From: Oxytricha trifallax
Lineage: Eukaryota; Ciliophora; Spirotrichea; Sporadotrichida; Oxytrichidae
Length of the DNA: 64,000 nucleotides
Direction: 5' to 3'
NCBI GenBank assembly: GCA_000711775.1
Contig: ARYC01017080.1
Span: forward strand, 98,658 to 162,657
Position 1 is the first letter of the stretch. Every line of letters begins with the position of its first letter. A program made the translations under genes and the position numbers. The notes beneath the pieces were generated by a model. That model was given only the letters and a program-made list of their open reading frames with translations. It did no database searches and was not told the DNA's origin. Of this stretch, positions 59,182 through 64,000 are shown in pieces.

Positions 59182-60793
59182 AGTTATAAATACTTGAGAA
59201 ATATGTATAATGGTAAAAGTATAATTAAGCAACTCATAAAATAATACTTTTACACTTGGAGTATACATTAGAAAACTTAAACGGACGTTGAAAAATTATA
59301 AAAAAACAATTCATATGTTATTATGTGTTAATAAGCAAAATACAAATTTTATTGAATTTATGATATTTTATATTTAATATTTTCACTTAATGATAACGAG
59401 ATGTCAAGAAGGAAATCGATATAGATTGCGCGGATTAAAAATTTCATATGAAATTGGGGATATTATGGGGGTACTGGGGGTACGTTTCTCGATCGGAACA
59501 ACTACTGTATATAACTTATGTCCTATTAAATTTAAAATGGGAAAAGTTTTTTAATTATTTATAGTTTATATAATATGATTGACTTATTTATAAATAGTTT
59601 ATAATAAACTTATTAATTATTATCAATTTACTTAATTAAATAATTTATCTGAAAACTTGATTCTCTCAAGTTCGTTATATTACGATAAGCTGTATTAATT
59701 ATATGAACTCATGTAAAAATTAAAATTATAAACATTATATTTTTATTCGATCATATTCTAACTTATTTTACATTATATAGAATTTTCAAAGATCTTTATT
59801 TCCATTTAGTTATGTCAAGATTCATTAAATTTTATAATATAATAATTCTAAATCTACCAGTAAAACTTAACATTAAACTTACCCTTACCTAACTTAGAGC
59901 CATAGAAATAATACATTTACCCATGCTATTTATCACAAATTAATAGTTTAAAATTTAATGATTAGTGAATTAAAAGACGGTTTTTGTCTTAGAATTAACT
60001 TGTACATTCTAAAATTTTACACATCAAGGGAATTTTACGTTTTGCGTTCTAAATTTCTTAAATTTTATTAATTAGCACTGTTACTTAACAAATTCATTAA
60101 TCCTGTATTTATTAGATTTATCTTGCGTTTTTATTAGGATAAAGAATTAATATTATTATAGGATATTAATTATTTTTTGAAAGATGAAGACTCATTAACA
60201 TGATGAGGATATAAATCATTTTTAAGTTTATAATACAAAAATGTATTCTAAATAGTTAAAGAGAAAATTTTAGATATGCTAAGATAAATAGTGATAGGAA
60301 AGATAATAAAACAATTTAATACAAGTTTTCCAATAAAAATAAATTTAGCAATATAAAGAAATTAGATGCAATTAAAAAAGGAATGAATTCACAAAATACT
60401 TAAATCAAATTATTGCGCTAAACTTATAAATTACTAAAATACATTTTAATTGGGAAATTATGAAAATAAATACATGACTATAATTGATTTAAATTTTAAC
60501 AGCCAAGAATAAGCGTGTAAAAGAAATCAAATTTGTGAGGAACTGAGCAGGATTATGACTATCTATTTTTTAGACAGCTTAGTTGCTTAGTAATTAATCA
60601 TAATAAAAATATTAATATTATAACTTTATTAATTATTAAAATTTTTTTTAGCAAATAAGTAACGTGCATAAGCATAATAACCTGCATATCTGCTTAGAAA
60701 AAAATAAATTAGCTACTTAGCAGATGTGCTAAAGTTTGCTTACTGCTCAATATGGAAGATTGCAATGAGCAAATAAGCAGCTGAGAAAAGGGA
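59182..60793. other. AT-rich stretch without recognised gene
   Basis: Low-complexity AT DNA. A G-rich patch near 59456-59485 (GGGGATATTATGGGGGTACTGGGGG) stands out but matches nothing recognised. Confidence 0.45.
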
Positions 60794-61306
60794 TCAGACT
60801 TAAATTATTAATTTGAAATAAATATTTAAATACTTTTCAACCTAATTACAGAGATGTTGCTTTCGAATTTTTTTCCTAGTTGTCTTGACCATCTTTTTCA
60901 TTTATCTCTTAATCAAAATGTGCGTTTTTATCATCTGTCTTGCTACACTACGCATTTCTTTATCAGATGTCTTGCTAGATACACTTTGCTGAAAATGGAA
61001 TGTTTCTTCTCTTCGAAAAGACTACCTCCCCAGTTTGCTTACATTGATTCTCTCCATAATGACTTCATAATCAAATTTGCTCATCTCTTCAAAAATCAGA
61101 TCGTTAGTTGTGATCCTAATTTGTCGAATGATATCAAAATAGATCAGTGAACAAGACTACCACTAAACTGACCAGTTACTTGATCCCGTAGTCACTTCCT
61201 TGTTGTCATCGTGACTTTAACACAGTAGCCACGAGACCTTCACATGAAAATGCATGATTACAGTGTTAAGTCGTCGAATGAAGTCAAAATAGAGCAGGTT
61301 CTACGA
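60794..61306 (-). CDS. Basic ORF with internal duplication
   Basis: 171 open codons on minus, ending at TGA 60794. No start is seen: a TGA lies just upstream at 61307 and the TBE end is 50 bp further. Text is strongly coding: FDIIRQIRITTNDLIFEEMS, KFDYEVIMERINVSKLGR, then a basic C-terminus (RQMIKTHILIKRQMKKMVKT). LLYFDFIRRL and LIYFDIIRQI are copies produced by the tandem repeat described separately. Likely a gene cut by TBE copy D or its neighbouring segment. Family unknown. Confidence 0.45.
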
Positions 61307-61345
61307 TCAACCTTCAACTCACAAGTTACGTGATCCCGTGGTCAC
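61117..61345. repeat. Imperfect tandem duplication, 153-bp period
   Basis: GTCGAATGATATCAAAATAG... to TGATCCCGTAGTCACT (61117-61192) recurs as GTCGAATGAAGTCAAAATAG... to TGATCCCGTGGTCACT (about 61272-61345). The period is close to a multiple of three, so a 51-codon unit is repeated in frame on the minus strand. The upstream copy has acquired TGA codons. Confidence 0.72.
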
Positions 61346-61376
61346 TGCCTTTGTGATTCAAAACCCAAAAACCCTT

Positions 61377-62969
61377 TCAGTAGTTTGATTGAATAATTTT
61401 CGATTGATAAAAAGACTATTTGTGCATACTTTATTAGGGTTTTAATAGGATGTATATAGGGGTTTAATGTTTAAATATTAGTAATTTAAATGAGTATAAC
61501 AAGCGAGTTTCTTAAATATTACACACAAACATAAGCATAGAGTCATGTGGCAGTTCTCTGTATTTTATCTTTCTAAGTTGTAGTTTGATAGTTTCTATTT
61601 TTAATTAAATCTCTTAGCTTAGCTTGATAATAGTAGAGTATGCAAGTTCTCTGAGACCTCCATTTATTTTATTTTTATCGAGATATTGTTTGATTCTTTG
61701 CTTAGAATCTCTCTCACCCCTGCAGCTAAAGTAATCGTTTCTTGGCATGTCGCTCTCTATTATTATTACTGCTAGAGCCCAGATATCCCATTAAGTGTCT
61801 CCATCTCTCCAATCCTCTCTCTCTGGGAAATATCCAGGAGTGCCGTATACATTTCCTTATGCAGAGGCTTGCACTCTTTGAGCTCTGTTGAAGTCAATAA
61901 TATAAACTCTAAGAGGCTGAAAGTTCATCATGATATTCTCTGGCTTTAAGTCTCTATGAACATAACCTAGCTTGTGAAGCTCTTCAATCCCTTCAACTAT
62001 CTGCTATACTATCTAGCTAATTTATCTCTGACATCTATTGTCAGATAAGAATTCTCTGTAAGTCATTTCAAGTAAAGGAAGCCTGAAGGCTACATGATCT
62101 TTACCAAGTAAAATAGCATCAAGCTAGATGATATGCCTGCACTCATTTAACTTTGCCTTTTAAAGAGCATAATACTCATTAGCAAATTCCATTTGGAACT
62201 TGTCATCAGCAAGGAAGTAATTGAAAGGATATATCTTGTAAGCATATTAGTCATCAGTAATGACTCTCTTCTCTATTTTATCTTCAAGAGTGAGGTAGCT
62301 TTCTAGGCAAGAATCTAAGTCAATAATTTTTAATATGGGAATCTTCATTGCCTCTATTTTAACCATGATTTTATTGATCTCAGAGACTGGAAAGTTCTTG
62401 ACTGCTTTCTTCATTTTAACTTACTTCTAGACTTCAACTCTAAGAGACTCCACTGGGTTTCTTGATCTTCTCTTTTAGAGGAATCTATTCCCTGTAGGTT
62501 CATGAATAAAGACAAAACTTTAATTGTGCTTTTTCTTTAAGTGCACTTTGAGGTCTCTAGTATGAGAATATGGCTTCTCACAGAACTCACAGACATACTT
62601 CCCATCTTTCTTTTAATGCTTGAGATATAACCTTGGCATATCGTTGTGTATATCTCTCAAGTGTCTCTTATAAGTTGACTTGTAAGGGAAAACTTTATTG
62701 CATTCTTTGCATTAATAGTCAACTTTGGCTGGTATTTATTAATGCTCTATGGCTGGTTGTTTAACCTCCTCCTCAATTTGCAAAGCTTCTTTGATAACCT
62801 CCTACTTAACTTATATTTAAATCTCAAAGCTAGACTGGTCAAAGTTGTCATAAGTAGGCTCCCACTGAGTACAAGCGTCTCTGGTCTCTACTTTTCTTGG
62901 TTGCTGGAATGATAACTTTTATTGGCTTGATCCAAGTAATGCCGCTCTTCTTAACAGGTTAGCGCTCAT
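61377..62969 (-). CDS. TBE 57-kDa zinc-finger kinase of copy D, open
   Basis: ATG 62969. Continuous through both C2H2 fingers (YQCKECNKVFPYKSTYKRHL; CEFCEKPYSHTRDLKVHLKK) and a full kinase domain: VHRDLKPENIMM, IIDFNRAQR, GTPGYFPEREDW, WDIWALAVIIIES. The usual stop, TGA after FV in copy B, has become TGT here, so the frame reads on about 48 codons into the terminal repeat and stops at TGA 61377. Total 530 codons against about 482 for copy C. Otherwise intact. DFN instead of DFG is shared with copies B and C and is a family trait. Confidence 0.88.
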
Positions 62970-63119
62970 TTTAGTTTGCTGATATATTTTATTATAATAA
63001 TGATAAAATATACCGAGATAAACTATTATAGTAGAGTATAAGACACTCTGGCAGATTCTTTGCTGAGAGGAAAGAAAATTAATTAATCATAAAAGACTGT
63101 AAGTTGAGATATTTTATGA

Positions 63120-63330
63120 ATTAAATTACTCCTAATGAAGTTTTGTTTCTCTAGGAGTTCCTCCAAATAAAGTTTGAACTTAATTTGGAGGTAAAGTTAT
63201 TATTAAACATTTTTTAATTTAATATGCTCCTAATTAAGTTATAACCTTAAAATTTAACTCCTAATAACATTCGAACTTAATTTGGAGGCCTCCTAAAATA
63301 ATTAAACATTATTAGGAGCAATTTAATGGA
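63120..63330. repeat. Palindromic CTCCTAATTAAGTT cluster, copy D
   Basis: Same class of repeats as at 38449-38645, in the interval between the divergent kinase and 22-kDa genes of copy D. Confidence 0.7.
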
Positions 63331-63515
63331 GAAAGTTTGATAAAAATGGAAATCAATCTGTGAAACTTGGAGCAAGTTTTTCAATGCTTCTCCGCATATC
63401 TTTTCAAGGTTGACCTCCAGTAGGTCCTCCCTATTTAGTAATAAGATTTTAATATACTTAGAATGGATATCCATAATTTTAAATTTCATTAACATTTCTC
63501 GAAAGATGAAGCAAG

Positions 63516-64000
63516 ATGGAGTCTATGAATGATGCAATGAAGAGAATTTAATCTCAAGATTTAATAGGAAAATTTCGAAGTAAAGAGGAGCCTTTATAGA
63601 TATTTGGGATAGCAAGGTAAGTTCTTAAGTAAGATTAATAAATCCATTATAGTTAGATTATTCTTGCCAAATTAGGAGGGAACTAAAATCTCATTCTTAA
63701 AAGCCTTACTGAGTGAAGAGAAAAAAGCTTTTAAGTCTAATGAAATTAGGATAATAGATACCTAACTACCCTGAAATATCAGTGACAAACCTATATGACG
63801 ATGCTATGAGTGATCCGGACGTAGCTCTACCTTCCATCAAAGCTACAGCTCTCTAATAAGTTGCCAGAGAGAAACTTCTTCTTTGGTGTTCTTGCAACTC
63901 TGAAACCTGAGTACTTAAATGAAGTTATTTAAGAAGCTCATAAGAAACGCTACAGCATCTCTCCTGAAGAAAAAGAGAAGCAAGGTATTAAAATAAGTGA
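63516..64000 (+). pseudogene. TBE 22-kDa gene of copy D, partial and decayed
   Basis: ATG 63516. Exon 1 matches copy B but has an extra base near 63590. The GTAAGTTC...TTATAG intron is preserved. In exon 2 two bases are missing near 63755 and two near 63830 relative to copy B. The PNYPEIS and NKLPERN regions remain recognisable but in different frames. Runs off the window. The kinase of the same element is open, so decay is uneven. Confidence 0.8.

Larger units (their letters stand above)
61359..64000 (-). mobile_element. TBE: TBE transposon copy D, cut by window end
   Basis: Starts with CAAAACCCAAAAACCC after ATT, and continues with the same terminal repeat as copy B. It carries the kinase gene (minus) and the beginning of the 22-kDa gene (plus). 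The transposase lies beyond the window. Very similar to copy B, so it is the same subfamily but inverted. It lies directly against the tandem-repeat ORF. Confidence 0.93.

Noticed and set aside
59456..59485. G-rich patch as a degenerate G4T4 telomere
   Set aside because: The runs are separated by ATATTAT and TACT, not T4, and no inverse partner was found.
1..64000. tRNA, rRNA, CRISPR arrays, bacterial-type promoters or ribosome binding sites
   Set aside because: No cloverleaf, rRNA core sequence or regular spacer array was seen, and the sequence is eukaryotic germline DNA.

Overview
This window reads as germline (micronuclear) DNA of a stichotrich/spirotrich ciliate close to Oxytricha. The evidence is: (i) very AT-rich sequence in which long protein-like frames appear only when TAA and TAG are read as glutamine and TGA is the sole stop; (ii) several telomere-bearing elements (TBEs), each starting with C4A4 repeats, flanked by 3-bp ANT duplications and carrying the transposase / 22-kDa / zinc-finger-kinase gene set; (iii) introns of about 22-45 bp; (iv) islands of unrelated coding sequence, on both strands, separated by AT-rich DNA, as expected for MDS/IES organisation. 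ORF calls made with the standard code break nearly every real gene here. Coordinates below were read by eye under the ciliate code. Edges of decayed genes are approximate.

Layout. 0.1-2.45 kb: TBE copy A, decayed and lacking its kinase half. 2.86-6.1 kb: element E1, a diverged TBE relative with the same gene order (transposase +, 22K-like -, zinc-finger/kinase +). 7.0-13.9 kb: unrecognised coding islands, one ankyrin-like, plus triplet repeats. 14.19 kb: a TBE transposase scrap. 14.87-15.65 kb: a GC-richer unit with an intact 203-codon ORF ending in an (ATT)n tail. 15.97-17.82 kb: an MT-A70 methyltransferase gene enclosed by inverted C4A4C4 telomere blocks. 17.85-31.34 kb: two copies (E2, E3) of a second TBE-related family lying tail to tail, each with a DDE transposase, a 22K-like gene whose two introns match those of TBE, and a coiled-coil gene. 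TBE copy C (21.135-25.253 kb) has landed in E2 exactly at the start codon of the coiled-coil gene. 32.4-35.1 kb: a GC-rich ORF and a probable cellular coding locus.

36.27-40.40 kb: full-length TBE copy B. 42.34-46.26 kb: a decayed non-LTR retrotransposon split by a 640-bp hairpin element. 46.27-51.7 kb: short coding islands on alternating strands, a candidate scrambled locus. 53.5-54.85 kb: a minus-strand split gene with a 28-bp intron. 58.53-59.17 kb: a 642-bp foldback element with a perfect 8-bp target duplication. 60.8-61.3 kb: an ORF with a tandem duplication next to TBE copy D, which runs off the end of the window.

Together the genes describe a germline region dominated by DDE transposons. 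Their transposases are known in Oxytricha to take part in removal of germline-limited DNA during macronuclear development. Cellular coding pieces sit between the elements. The most unusual items are the telomere-flanked methyltransferase unit and the two TBE-related families outside canonical TBEs.
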